This document shows, piece by piece, positions 16,850 to 24,713 of a stretch of DNA of 32,198 nt (positions are counted from its first letter, which is position 1; every line of letters starts with the position of its first letter). The notes below the pieces were generated by a model, which was given only the letters and a program-made list of their open reading frames with translations, was not told the origin of the DNA and did no database searches. The position numbers and the translations under genes were made by a program. The stretch spans positions 1,367-33,564 of the forward strand of contig JAHEHF010000033.1 in NCBI GenBank assembly GCA_024644745.1. The letters are read 5' to 3'. Source of the stretch: Flavobacteriaceae bacterium. GTDB lineage: Bacteria; Bacteroidota; Bacteroidia; Flavobacteriales; Flavobacteriaceae.

Positions 16850-18883
16850 ATGAAGCATAAATATATTTTAAGCCTGATCCTGATGTCCGGCCTGCTGTTT
16901 TCATGTCAGCAGAAACAACCGGAACCAAAGGTAGAACAGACACAGAAACAAACCGATCAATTTGAATACCTGTCAGAACAATTTGCTGACGTTAAAATAT
17001 TAAGGTACCAGGTCCCCGGATTTGAACAGCTTAGCCTTGATCAAAAAAAATATGTCTATTACCTTACGCAGGCAGGGCTTGCCGGCAGGGATATCATATA
17101 TGATCAGAATTACCGCCACAACCTGAAGATCAGAAGGGCCCTTGAAAAAATATATCAAAACTATAAAGGTGATACATCCACAGAAGACTGGAAAAGTTTT
17201 GAAACTTATTTAAAAAGGATCTGGTTTGCCAATGGAATACATCACCATTACGCAAATGACAAATTTATCCCCGGATTTTCAAAGGAATACCTCAATTTCC
17301 TGCTTAATGAATCGAATGTAAATCTGGAAGGTGAGGCATTAGAAGTCATCTTTAATGACAAGGATCTGAAAAAAGTAAATCTGAATCCTGAAAAAGGACT
17401 GGTCAAAGGCTCGGCCACAAATTTTTACGGGCCAGACATTACAGCCGGCGACGTAGATGCCTATTACAAGGCCCTTGAAGTAGATCAGGAACGCCCAATC
17501 GAAAAAGGTCTCAATTCAAAATTGGTCCGTGAGAATGGAAAAATATCAGAAAAAGTTTATAAAAGTGGCGGCATGTACGGTGCTTCTATTGACAAAATCA
17601 TCTTCTGGCTAACAAAAGCCAAAGAAGTTACAGAAAATGAATCTCAGGCGAAAGGACTTGAGCTATTGATCAAATATTATCAGACGGGAGATCTTAAAAC
17701 ATGGGATGAGTACAATATCATTTGGGCCAAGTCAACAGAAGGAGACATTGACTATATCAATGGGTTCATTGAAGTATACAATGATCCAAAAGGATACAAG
17801 GGGTCCTATGAATCTGTTGTGCAGATAAATGACTTTGAAATGTCAAAAAAAATGGCTGTACTTGCAAATAATGCCCAATGGTTCGAAGACAATTCCACGC
17901 TCGACGAGGCCCACAAAAAGAAAAATGTGGTGGGGGTTTCATACAAAACTGTTATTGTTGCGAGTGAGGCAGGCGATGCTTCTCCTTCAACACCGATTGG
18001 GATCAACCTCCCCAATAACAACTGGATCAGAGAGCAACACGGTTCTAAATCAGTTTCTCTGGGCAACATCATACATGCCTATAATAATGCAGGCAGCAGC
18101 GGACGCTTGAAAGAGTTTGCCTTTGACGAGGAAGAGGTGAAATATGAAGAAACTTATGGTCAATTGGCTGACAAACTGCACACGGCACTACATGAAGTGA
18201 TCGGACATGCCAGTGGAAGGCTCAATGAGGGAATAGGAACCCCAAAAGAAACTTTGAAAAACTATGCTTCGACCCTGGAAGAAGCAAGGGCCGACCTTGT
18301 CGGGCTTTATTATCTTCCTGATGAAAAACTTGTTGAGATCGGTATTTCTCCTGATGCAAAAGCTATTGGAAAAGCAGCTTATGACGGGTACATCAGAAAC
18401 GGACTGATGATGCAACTGATCAGGTTAAATCTTGGGGATGACATTGAAGAAGCCCATATGAGAAACAGACAACTGGTTTCTAAATGGGCCATGGAAAAAG
18501 GCGCTTCCGATAAGGTCATAGAAAGGATTCAAAAAGATGGTAAAACCTATTTCAAAATCAACGATTATGACAAGTTACGATCGCTGTTCGGTGATCTTCT
18601 GAAAGAAATTCAAAGAATAAAATCAGAGGGCGATTTTGAAGCAGGTAAAAACCTTGTTGAGACTTATGGGGTAAAAGTGGATCAGGAGCTTCACAAAGAG
18701 ATCCTTGAAAGAAACAAACAGTTTGAATCTGCTCCGTATTCAGGATTCATAAACCCTGTCTTGCTTCCCGTAACAGACGAGCAGGGAAATATCACTGACA
18801 TTGAGGTACATCAACCTGAAAGTTTCGCTGTACAGATGCTGCAATATGCTGAAGACTACAGCACCCTGCCCGATGAGAATTAA
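16850..18883 (+). CDS. Dipeptidyl peptidase III (M49), predicted lipoprotein
   Basis: Zinc peptidase that removes dipeptides from the N-terminus of short peptides. From ATG 16850 it has 677 residues. The signal peptide ends in a lipobox, LLFSC, with Cys at about residue 20, so the enzyme should be lipid-anchored outside the cytoplasm. M49 motifs are complete: HEVIGH with His448, Glu449 and His453, and the second motif EEARAD at 477-482 supplying the third zinc ligand. The hallmark region around GGMYGASIDKIIFWL is also present. Eukaryotic DPP III is cytosolic, so the anchor is notable. Only the downstream hairpin at 18892-18936 separates it from rsgA. Confidence 0.93.
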   Translation: MKHKYILSLILMSGLLFSCQQKQPEPKVEQTQKQTDQFEYLSEQFADVKILRYQVPGFEQLSLDQKKYVYYLTQAGLAGRDIIYDQNYRHNLKIRRALEKIYQNYKGDTSTEDWKSFETYLKRIWFANGIHHHYANDKFIPGFSKEYLNFLLNESNVNLEGEALEVIFNDKDLKKVNLNPEKGLVKGSATNFYGPDITAGDVDAYYKALEVDQERPIEKGLNSKLVRENGKISEKVYKSGGMYGASIDKIIFWLTKAKEVTENESQAKGLELLIKYYQTGDLKTWDEYNIIWAKSTEGDIDYINGFIEVYNDPKGYKGSYESVVQINDFEMSKKMAVLANNAQWFEDNSTLDEAHKKKNVVGVSYKTVIVASEAGDASPSTPIGINLPNNNWIREQHGSKSVSLGNIIHAYNNAGSSGRLKEFAFDEEEVKYEETYGQLADKLHTALHEVIGHASGRLNEGIGTPKETLKNYASTLEEARADLVGLYYLPDEKLVEIGISPDAKAIGKAAYDGYIRNGLMMQLIRLNLGDDIEEAHMRNRQLVSKWAMEKGASDKVIERIQKDGKTYFKINDYDKLRSLFGDLLKEIQRIKSEGDFEAGKNLVETYGVKVDQELHKEILERNKQFESAPYSGFINPVLLPVTDEQGNITDIEVHQPESFAVQMLQYAEDYSTLPDEN

Positions 18884-18891
18884 AAGGAATT

Positions 18892-18936
18892 AAAGAGGTG
18901 TAATGTCGCTTTACTTTTGCGATATTGCATCTCTTT
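18892..18936 (+). terminator. Long stem-loop between dpp3 and rsgA (terminator or RNA element)
   Basis: Arms 18892-18909 and 18919-18936 pair without interruption over 18 bases around a 9-base loop (18910-18918). Three of the pairs are G-U on the plus-strand RNA (18898/18930, 18901/18927, 18905/18923) and would be mismatches on the other strand, so the fold belongs to plus-strand RNA. The right arm ends CTCTTT, followed by one T, then ATC: a weak U-tail. It starts nine bases after the dpp3 stop and ends 18 bases before rsgA. Confidence 0.7.
18912..18919 (+). promoter_or_regulatory. Possible -7 element for rsgA inside the hairpin loop
   Basis: TACTTTTG matches TAnnTTTG 35 bases before rsgA, but it coincides with the loop of the stem-loop at 18892-18936 and has no TTG upstream. 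It may be accidental. Confidence 0.3.
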
Positions 18937-18943
18937 TATCAGA

Positions 18944-18950
18944 AAAGGAG
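18944..18950 (+). promoter_or_regulatory. Shine-Dalgarno-like site of rsgA
   Basis: AAAGGAG ends four bases before ATG 18955. Such a purine match is uncommon at starts in this window and decides the start of rsgA against the TTG at 18925. Confidence 0.6.
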
Positions 18951-18954
18951 ATCT

Positions 18955-19902
18955 ATGACAGGTGTAATTATTAAATCAACGGGTAGCTGGTATTGGGTCA
19001 GAACAGAGACGCATAAACAATACCAGTGCCGGATCAGGGGTAAATTCAGGACCAAAGGTATTAAAAGTACCAACCCTGTTACCGTAGGGGACCATGTTGA
19101 ATTTGAATTGGAGGAAAAGACCAATACAGGAGTCATCACCAAAATTCGTGACCGAAAAAATTATATTGTCAGAAAATCTGTTAAACTTTCAAAACAAACC
19201 CACATCATAGCAGCGAATATTGATGTCGCTTTTCTGATTGTCACCCTGGATCATCCTCCAACTTTCCCTCCTTTCATTGACAGGTTTCTCGCCACGGCCG
19301 AAGCTTATCATATCGAGGCAGTTCTTTTGTTCAATAAAATGGACCTGCTTGATGAAGAACTTGACCACAAAAAAAATAAGCTCCTTCAGATCTATCGTAA
19401 AATAGGATATACCTGTCTTGAGATCTCTGCCACAGAAGGAACAAATGTTGACCAGGTAAAGGAAATGATGCTGGGAAAAATCAGCATGTTCTCAGGTCAT
19501 TCAGGCGTTGGAAAATCGACATTGATCAATGCCATTGCTCCTGAGTTGAATTTAAAGACAGCCGAAATTTCGACACAGCACAAACAGGGGCAGCATACCA
19601 CAACTTTTGCAGAAATGTTTCCAATAAGCACAGAACCTGAAAGCTATATCATCGACACCCCGGGCATAAAAGGATTTGGGGTGGTAGATTTTGAACCGAA
19701 CGAGATCGGAGATTTTTTTCCGGAGTTCTTTACGCGCAAGCATTTGTGCAAATTTAATAATTGCCTCCACGTAAATGAGCCAAAATGCGCCATTAAGAAG
19801 GCTTTGGAAGAAGGGGAAATTGCCCCATCAAGATACCGAAGTTATCTACAGATGCTGGAAGGAGATGAAACGCATTACAGAACGGTAAAATATGATCTTT
19901 AA
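18955..19902 (+). CDS. rsgA: Small ribosomal subunit biogenesis GTPase RsgA
   Basis: Circularly permuted GTPase that tests the maturing 30S decoding centre. From ATG 18955 it has 316 residues. An N-terminal OB-fold (about 1-75) opens GVIIKSTGSWYWVR. The GTPase motifs appear in permuted order: NKMD near residue 128 (G4), then the P-loop GHSGVGKST from Gly181 (G1), then DTPGIKGFG (G3). A C-terminal zinc finger has Cys265, Cys270, His272 and Cys278. The enzyme is about normal family length. It is eight bases ahead of dtd, so the two form a translation-quality pair. The preceding hairpin may influence its expression. Confidence 0.96.
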   Translation: MTGVIIKSTGSWYWVRTETHKQYQCRIRGKFRTKGIKSTNPVTVGDHVEFELEEKTNTGVITKIRDRKNYIVRKSVKLSKQTHIIAANIDVAFLIVTLDHPPTFPPFIDRFLATAEAYHIEAVLLFNKMDLLDEELDHKKNKLLQIYRKIGYTCLEISATEGTNVDQVKEMMLGKISMFSGHSGVGKSTLINAIAPELNLKTAEISTQHKQGQHTTTFAEMFPISTEPESYIIDTPGIKGFGVVDFEPNEIGDFFPEFFTRKHLCKFNNCLHVNEPKCAIKKALEEGEIAPSRYRSYLQMLEGDETHYRTVKYDL

Positions 19903-19910
19903 TCTGACAC

Positions 19911-20360
19911 ATGAAAGCAGTTATACAAAGAGTTAGCAGAGCTTCCGTTAAAACAGAAGGTCGCCTGATCAGCGAAATTGGACAAGGCCTGTTGATTCTC
20001 ATTGGCATCTCTCCTCAAGACGACATTTCGGATATTCAATGGCTGTCAAACAAAATAGCCAACCTGAGAATTTTCAATGATGAAAAAAAAATCATGAACC
20101 TTTCTTTGATCGATACCGGTGCAGATGCGATCATCGTGAGTCAGTTTACCCTACTCGCCAATACTAAAAAAGGAAATCGACCTTCTTATATCAATGCCGC
20201 AACTCCCGACATCGCTATTCCGCTATATGAAGAATTCATCCGTGTTTTTGAAAAACAGGTCCAAAAAAAAGTAGGAACAGGCAGTTTCGGAGCTGACATG
20301 CAGATAGACCTTCAAAATGACGGACCCGTTACCATTGTCATCGACACCCGGAACAAATAA
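19911..20360 (+). CDS. dtd: D-aminoacyl-tRNA deacylase
   Basis: Hydrolyses D-aminoacyl-tRNA (and Gly-tRNA-Ala), protecting translation from wrong residues. The 149-residue protein has the normal length. The start MKAVIQRVSRASV is the family signature, the catalytic Thr is in SQFTLLA near residue 80, and the Gly-Pro cross-subunit motif is in NDGPVTIVID near the C-terminus. It follows rsgA after eight bases and is probably the last gene of that unit. It converges with the barrel-protein gene across 47 bases that hold no recognisable terminator. Confidence 0.96.
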   Translation: MKAVIQRVSRASVKTEGRLISEIGQGLLILIGISPQDDISDIQWLSNKIANLRIFNDEKKIMNLSLIDTGADAIIVSQFTLLANTKKGNRPSYINAATPDIAIPLYEEFIRVFEKQVQKKVGTGSFGADMQIDLQNDGPVTIVIDTRNK

Positions 20361-20407
20361 TGATCCCTTTTCTTTAATTATCGTTCAACTGCAGCAGACG
20401 CTCAGGA

Positions 20408-21256
20408 TCAAAGTGTAAAGGCATATCCCAGGGAGAATACAAGCCCCCCGATATGGCTTTCACCGAAAACCTCGTCCTTTTGAATGGTCGTATAACCCCA
20501 TGATCCTCTGAACCCTAAAAACAACTCATGTTTCTCGGCAATTTTTCTGATAAGGCCTGCACCTGCATGAAAACCAACGATCCATGTGTTCAACTCATCT
20601 TTGGTGTCTGTTTTGGCATCAAAATTTTGAGGAGGAAGCGGCACCCAGAGCGGACCTGTGGTAGGGTCTGCCGGATTATGCAAAGGATTGATCACAAATA
20701 AAGGATCTTTGGTGTCTGGGTCAGTGTAAATTGTGCTATCTCCACTGGTAATTTGATCTGAGCTCAGTAAAAAGCCCATATAAGGCCCGGCTTCAACATA
20801 AAATCGCCATGTATCACCCCATCCAAGTTTCCCTAAAATAGGAATTTCAAGGTAATTTAACTCTGAAGTATTGCTGAATTCAGCATACAGGGGGTTCTGA
20901 TCGGTTACAGGCGGTTTCCCCTGAAGTGCAAGCAGATAATTCAATTGGTCCACAGAACCAAGGTCCTCCAGTGCTGCAGTCGGGATCGGTTGCAGTCCGA
21001 CTCTTTTTCCTCCCCGCTCTGTATAAATTAATTCTGTCTGCAGGGAAAAAAGATCAGAGATAGGAAATTCAATCAAGACCCCAATATCAACCCCTGATGA
21101 AGAAGTGTAATTCTCTGTGTAAATATTGTCCGAGTTATCATTTATCTTTCCGACACTATAACCCGCTTTGGCTCCAATCTTAATTTGAGCGAAATGCGTC
21201 TGGCAGGTGAACAAAAAAATCACGAAAAGACATTTGAATAAGGTAGTTGATTTCAT
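20408..21256 (-). CDS. Outer-membrane beta-barrel protein, porin/OmpW-like fold
   Basis: From ATG 21256 it has 282 residues. A signal peptide ends TCQTHFAQ at about residue 23; the mature chain begins IKIGAKAGYSVGKIND. Alternating strands follow (GVDIGVLIEFPISDLFSLQ, LNYLEIPILGKLGWG, WRFYVEAGPYMGFLL), ending in VFSLGYAFTL, as in 'PorT/outer membrane beta-barrel' family members of Bacteroidota. A Pro/Asp-rich loop (about 165-215) containing TDPDTKDPLF is probably extracellular. A longer start at 21298 adds 14 residues before the signal peptide and is rejected. Function unknown. It follows the feo operon on the same strand, but 143 bases apart, so a link to iron uptake is only possible. Confidence 0.78.
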   Translation of the reverse strand: MKSTTLFKCLFVIFLFTCQTHFAQIKIGAKAGYSVGKINDNSDNIYTENYTSSSGVDIGVLIEFPISDLFSLQTELIYTERGGKRVGLQPIPTAALEDLGSVDQLNYLLALQGKPPVTDQNPLYAEFSNTSELNYLEIPILGKLGWGDTWRFYVEAGPYMGFLLSSDQITSGDSTIYTDPDTKDPLFVINPLHNPADPTTGPLWVPLPPQNFDAKTDTKDELNTWIVGFHAGAGLIRKIAEKHELFLGFRGSWGYTTIQKDEVFGESHIGGLVFSLGYAFTL

Positions 21257-21335
21257 TTTGAGTTTATTATTGATTAAAATTAAGTTTTGGCATGGCAACT
21301 TTATCCCACCGATGCTATGACCGATTAAATATAGG

Positions 21336-21353
21336 AAAATTTATATAAATTTT
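21336..21353. repeat. Perfect 18-base palindrome upstream of the barrel protein
   Basis: AAAATTTAT followed directly by ATAAATTTT is a perfect palindrome 80 bases upstream of the barrel-protein start, between that gene and the feo operon. It is entirely A/T, so chance is possible, but the length fits a dimeric regulator site. Confidence 0.35.
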
Positions 21354-21399
21354 GAACAAAGAAGAATACCCTTCTGATGCCTTGTCATAACAATGCCTT

Positions 21400-21531
21400 T
21401 TAGCATTTGCAATCTGGACCGCAATCGCCATTTTTATTACGACCCGACTTAAAAAAGAATTTTCTCACCAGAAAAGCAAGGGCAATTGCAACAAAAATGT
21501 ATACCAGAATCTCCTGCAACATAAGGATCAT
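21400..21531 (-). CDS. FeoB-associated Cys-rich membrane miniprotein
   Basis: A 43-residue protein (40 if ATG 21522 is used). One hydrophobic helix (LQEILVYIFVAIALAFLV) is followed by a basic patch (RKFFFKSGRNK) and a C-terminal CGPDCKC with three cysteines. This is the layout of the FeoB-associated Cys-rich family, found beside feoB in many bacteria; it is thought to assist FeoB but has no proven function, and the cysteines could bind iron. Its ATG 21531 overlaps the feoB TGA (21530-21528) in an ATGA junction, which implies coupled translation and supports the start. Longer upstream starts lie inside feoB and are rejected. Confidence 0.88.
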   Translation of the reverse strand: MILMLQEILVYIFVAIALAFLVRKFFFKSGRNKNGDCGPDCKC

Positions 21532-23639
21532 ATTAAAAGAGAATAAGTGATAAAGGAAGCCACATAAGCAATAATTCCCATTCCAACGAGCTGAATCATG
21601 GGCCATTTCCAGCTATTGGTCTCTCTTTTTACAACCGCAAGCGTACTGATGCACTGCATGGCGAAGGCATAAAAGACCAGCAAGGACATGCCTACAGGAA
21701 GATTGAATAATTTTTTTCCCGTTTCCTGATTGATCTCCTCACCCATGCGCTGCTTGATCGTTGAATTTTCTTCATCATCGTCACCTACACTGTAAATGGT
21801 GGCAAGAGACCCGACAAAAACTTCCCTCGCTGCAAAAGAGGATATCAGGGCAATTCCAATTTTCCAGTCATAGCCAAGTGGTTTTATCGCAGGCTCAATT
21901 GATTTACCCATGACACCAATATAGGAATGTTCCAGTTTATAGGAGGCCAGTCGCGCCTCATAGCTCGATGATTGATTCGAAACGTTTGCTTGCTGATCCT
22001 CAAAGACAGCTTCTGCCTCGTCAAAGGAGGCGGGACCGTTAGAGGCCAAAAACCACAGAACGATAGAGATCGCAAGAATGATTTTACCTGCACCAAAAAC
22101 AAATGCTTTTGTTTTTTCCACAACAGTGAAAAAAACATTTTTCAAAGACGGCAATTTATAATCGGGCATTTCAATCAAAAAGAAACTCCTGGTCTCGACC
22201 TTTAAGGTCTTGTGCAGTGCATACCCGGATATCATGGCCATAGAAAAACCCAAAAGATACAGACCCAGCAAAGTAAGACCCTGTAAACTGAATATTCCCA
22301 TGATCCTTTCCTGTGGAATGATCAATGCAATGATAATGGCGTATACCGGTAATCTTGCAGAACAAGTGACGAATGGAACAACAAGAATGGTGATCAGCCG
22401 CTCTTTCCAGCCACTGATGTTCCTTGCTGCCATGACGGCAGGAATGGCACATGCGGTCCCTGAGATCAGGGGCACAACACTTTTACCGCTCATTCCGAAC
22501 CGACGCATGATCTTGTCCATCAAAAATACAACCCTGCTCATATAGCCGGTTTCTTCAAGTATGGAAACAAATAAGAACAAAATGGCGATCTGGGGAATAA
22601 AAATAACGATCCCTCCAATACCCGGAATGATTCCTTCACTGATCAGGTCATTCAAATAGCCCTCAGGCAAAGTGGTATGAACCAAAGTGCTCAGACGGGC
22701 AAAAAAAGCATCAATAAAATCCATTGGGATACTTGCCCAATCAAAAATAGATTGAAAGATCATCATCAGTATCACCGCAAAAATGATGTAACCAAAAATC
22801 TTATGGGTCAAAACCTTGTCAAGTTTTGACCTGAGGTCTTTTGCCTTTTTTTTATCAACCTTATAGGTTTTCTTTAGAATTTCATTGATCTGCTGGTACC
22901 GGAATATGGTTTCCTTATGCTGATATCTCTTAACCTTGGTTTTGTCTTTCTTATAGGTCTCAATGATATCAAGTTGTTCCTTGTTCAGATCTTCAAAATG
23001 ATCCAGTTGGGTGATGTACAACCATACTTTGTAAATTGACCTTTCAGGAAATTTTTTCTTGAGCTCATCAAAATAGTCCTTGTCTATCCTTTCTGAAATC
23101 CTTGCCATTGGAGCTGTACCCAGGTCCTGGTAGTTTACAATAACTTCTTTGAGCCTGTCAATGCCAAGGTTCTTTCGGGCACTGATCAGAACTACTTCAC
23201 TTTTAAGCTCCTTCTTGAGCTGGTCAAGATCGATCTCAATCCCCTTTTTATCAATTCGATCTGCCATGTTTATGGCAAGGATCGTCGGTATTTCAAGATC
23301 CTTGATCTGTGAATAAAGCAATAGGTTCCGCTTTATGTTTTCAATATCTGCCACAACAACAATAACATCCGGAAAGTCTTTACCCCCCTTGTTCAGCAGG
23401 GATTGTAAAACGATATTCTCATCAATTGTAGTCGGATTGATACTGTAGGTTCCCGGAAGATCAAGAACAGATGCGGCACGATGCCCGGGTAAAACAGCCC
23501 GGCCCACCTTTTTATCCACGGTAATTCCGGGATAGTTACCTACCTTCTGATTGAGACCTGTAAGTTGATTGAACAATGAGGTTTTTCCAGTATTAGGATT
23601 GCCTACCAGCGCTACTTTTATGGCCTTATGATCACCCAT
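21528..23639 (-). CDS. feoB: Ferrous iron transporter B
   Basis: Inner-membrane Fe(II) importer with an N-terminal G-protein domain. The 703-residue protein has the GTPase motifs in order: P-loop GNPNTGKTS (about 13-21), PGITVDKK (G2), DLPGTYS (G3) and NMAD (G4, about 123-126). A helical cytoplasmic region follows, then the membrane part from about residue 280 with the two Gate domains, including MSGKSVVPLISGTACAIPA and the matching C-terminal half, ending in hydrophobic helices. An insert with FDEAEAVFEDQQANVSNQ lies in a loop between helices. It is three bases behind feoA and overlaps the downstream miniprotein gene, so this is a standard feoAB operon plus partner. Confidence 0.97.
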   Translation of the reverse strand: MGDHKAIKVALVGNPNTGKTSLFNQLTGLNQKVGNYPGITVDKKVGRAVLPGHRAASVLDLPGTYSINPTTIDENIVLQSLLNKGGKDFPDVIVVVADIENIKRNLLLYSQIKDLEIPTILAINMADRIDKKGIEIDLDQLKKELKSEVVLISARKNLGIDRLKEVIVNYQDLGTAPMARISERIDKDYFDELKKKFPERSIYKVWLYITQLDHFEDLNKEQLDIIETYKKDKTKVKRYQHKETIFRYQQINEILKKTYKVDKKKAKDLRSKLDKVLTHKIFGYIIFAVILMMIFQSIFDWASIPMDFIDAFFARLSTLVHTTLPEGYLNDLISEGIIPGIGGIVIFIPQIAILFLFVSILEETGYMSRVVFLMDKIMRRFGMSGKSVVPLISGTACAIPAVMAARNISGWKERLITILVVPFVTCSARLPVYAIIIALIIPQERIMGIFSLQGLTLLGLYLLGFSMAMISGYALHKTLKVETRSFFLIEMPDYKLPSLKNVFFTVVEKTKAFVFGAGKIILAISIVLWFLASNGPASFDEAEAVFEDQQANVSNQSSSYEARLASYKLEHSYIGVMGKSIEPAIKPLGYDWKIGIALISSFAAREVFVGSLATIYSVGDDDEENSTIKQRMGEEINQETGKKLFNLPVGMSLLVFYAFAMQCISTLAVVKRETNSWKWPMIQLVGMGIIAYVASFITYSLLI

Positions 23640-23642
23640 TGG

Positions 23643-23870
23643 TTATTCTTTGGTGATCAAAATTTGAGAAGCGGTCTCCTTTCTGATGGCAAGATGAGAA
23701 CCATTAACACGAATATAAAGCGGGTCATGCAAAGGGGCTCTTTGAAGTAACTCAACGCATTCACCGGGCATACATCCCATTTCCAAAAGGGATAAAGGAA
23801 TATGATCAAAAGAAATATCCTCTATAACACCTTTTTCTCCAACCTTCAAACTTGCTATACTGGTGTTCAA
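23643..23870 (-). CDS. feoA: Ferrous iron transport protein A
   Basis: A 75-residue SH3-like protein that binds and modulates FeoB. The family pattern is visible: SLKVGEKGVIEDI at residues 6-18, the turn LLEMGCMPGECVELL near 29-43, and GSHLAIRKETASQILI toward the C-terminus. It is the first gene of the operon, three bases before feoB. The upstream gap to the SCO gene is 109 bases of AT-rich DNA; I see no clean Fur box and only an imperfect -7 element (TAATTTCG, minus strand, 23901-23908). Confidence 0.93.
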   Translation of the reverse strand: MNTSIASLKVGEKGVIEDISFDHIPLSLLEMGCMPGECVELLQRAPLHDPLYIRVNGSHLAIRKETASQILITKE

Positions 23871-23979
23871 TTTTTATTTAGATTAATTATAAATACTGTA
23901 CGAAATTACATAAAATATTTCTTTTAAATATGATATTTGTCACGAAAGTAAAAATAAAAGCTGATCTGCTGCGGATGGA

Positions 23980-24654
23980 TTATTCTTCCTGTTTTAAGAT
24001 GGCCACGTCTTTTATGATTCGTTCCATCTCTGTTGCATCCGTTCCGTCATAAAAACCCCTGATCTGCATTTTTTTATCAATGAGAATGAATTGTTCGGTA
24101 TGGATAAAATCCTGTTCGCCTCCATCTCCCTCATCGAGTACTGCGAAATATGATTTTCGGGCCAATTCGTAAATGTGCCTTTTATTGCCGGTCGTGATTT
24201 CCCATTTCCCGTCAATCGCCTTGTTCTTATCAGCATAGGCCCTTAAAACAGGTACGCTGTCTATTACTGGTGTCACCGAATGAGATAAAAATTTTATATC
24301 GGCATCCTCTTTAAAATATTCCTGTAATTCAGACATATTGATGGCCATGATCGGACAGATGGTCTGACAGCGGGTAAAAAAGAAATCAGCAATATAGATC
24401 TTGCCCTCAAAATCCTTATGACTGACCTCCTGGCCGTTCTGATTGACCAAATGAAAGTCGCTAATTTTATGATCCCTGCTGATATGCTTTACTGCATCAT
24501 CCACCAGTCTGGGGTTCACATCGACCGGATTGTAAACAGGCAGCTGACTTTTGGGTTTTACCAGAAAATATAGAACAGGCACAAAGACAAGGGTAAAAAA
24601 GAATATAAAAATCAAAGTCGATTTTGATTTTTTGAAAAATTCGATTAAATACAT
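23980..24654 (-). CDS. SCO1/SenC family copper chaperone
   Basis: Membrane-anchored thioredoxin-fold protein that delivers copper to the CuA site of cytochrome c oxidase. From ATG 24654 it has 224 residues. One membrane helix (about 12-31) is followed by the domain. The copper motif CxxxC is Cys96 and Cys100 in FTRCQTICP, and the third ligand is His185 in DFIHTEQF. FLSHSVTP fits the family. A longer start at 24702 is rejected because a -7 element lies within that extension. No cytochrome oxidase gene is in the window, so its partner is elsewhere. It diverges from the M1 peptidase gene. Confidence 0.92.
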   Translation of the reverse strand: MYLIEFFKKSKSTLIFIFFFTLVFVPVLYFLVKPKSQLPVYNPVDVNPRLVDDAVKHISRDHKISDFHLVNQNGQEVSHKDFEGKIYIADFFFTRCQTICPIMAINMSELQEYFKEDADIKFLSHSVTPVIDSVPVLRAYADKNKAIDGKWEITTGNKRHIYELARKSYFAVLDEGDGGEQDFIHTEQFILIDKKMQIRGFYDGTDATEMERIIKDVAILKQEE

Positions 24655-24660
24655 ATTTCG

Positions 24661-24668
24661 TACCTTTG
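24661..24668 (+). promoter_or_regulatory. -7 element for the M1 peptidase gene
   Basis: TACCTTTG followed by G matches the consensus and lies 45 bases before ATG 24714. The nearest TTTG upstream is 26 bases away, too far for the usual layout. Confidence 0.4.
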
Positions 24669-24699
24669 GGGTTCTTGAAAAATTGCTAAAATTAAAAAA

Positions 24700-24707
24700 C
24701 AAATTTA
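24700..24707 (-). promoter_or_regulatory. -7 element for the SCO gene
   Basis: The minus strand reads TAAATTTG, 45 bases before ATG 24654. It lies inside the longer possible frame and so supports the short start. It faces the M1 promoter across about 30 bases. Confidence 0.45.
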
Positions 24708-24713
24708 CATTAT

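Noticed and set aside
21391-21407. Hairpin AATGC/GCATT at the end of the Cys-rich miniprotein gene
   Set aside because: Five pairs, no U-tail, and it includes the stop codon.
23871-23979. Possible Fur box before feoA
   Set aside because: The best alignment to the 19-base Fur consensus agrees at fewer than half the positions; AT-rich DNA alone explains it.
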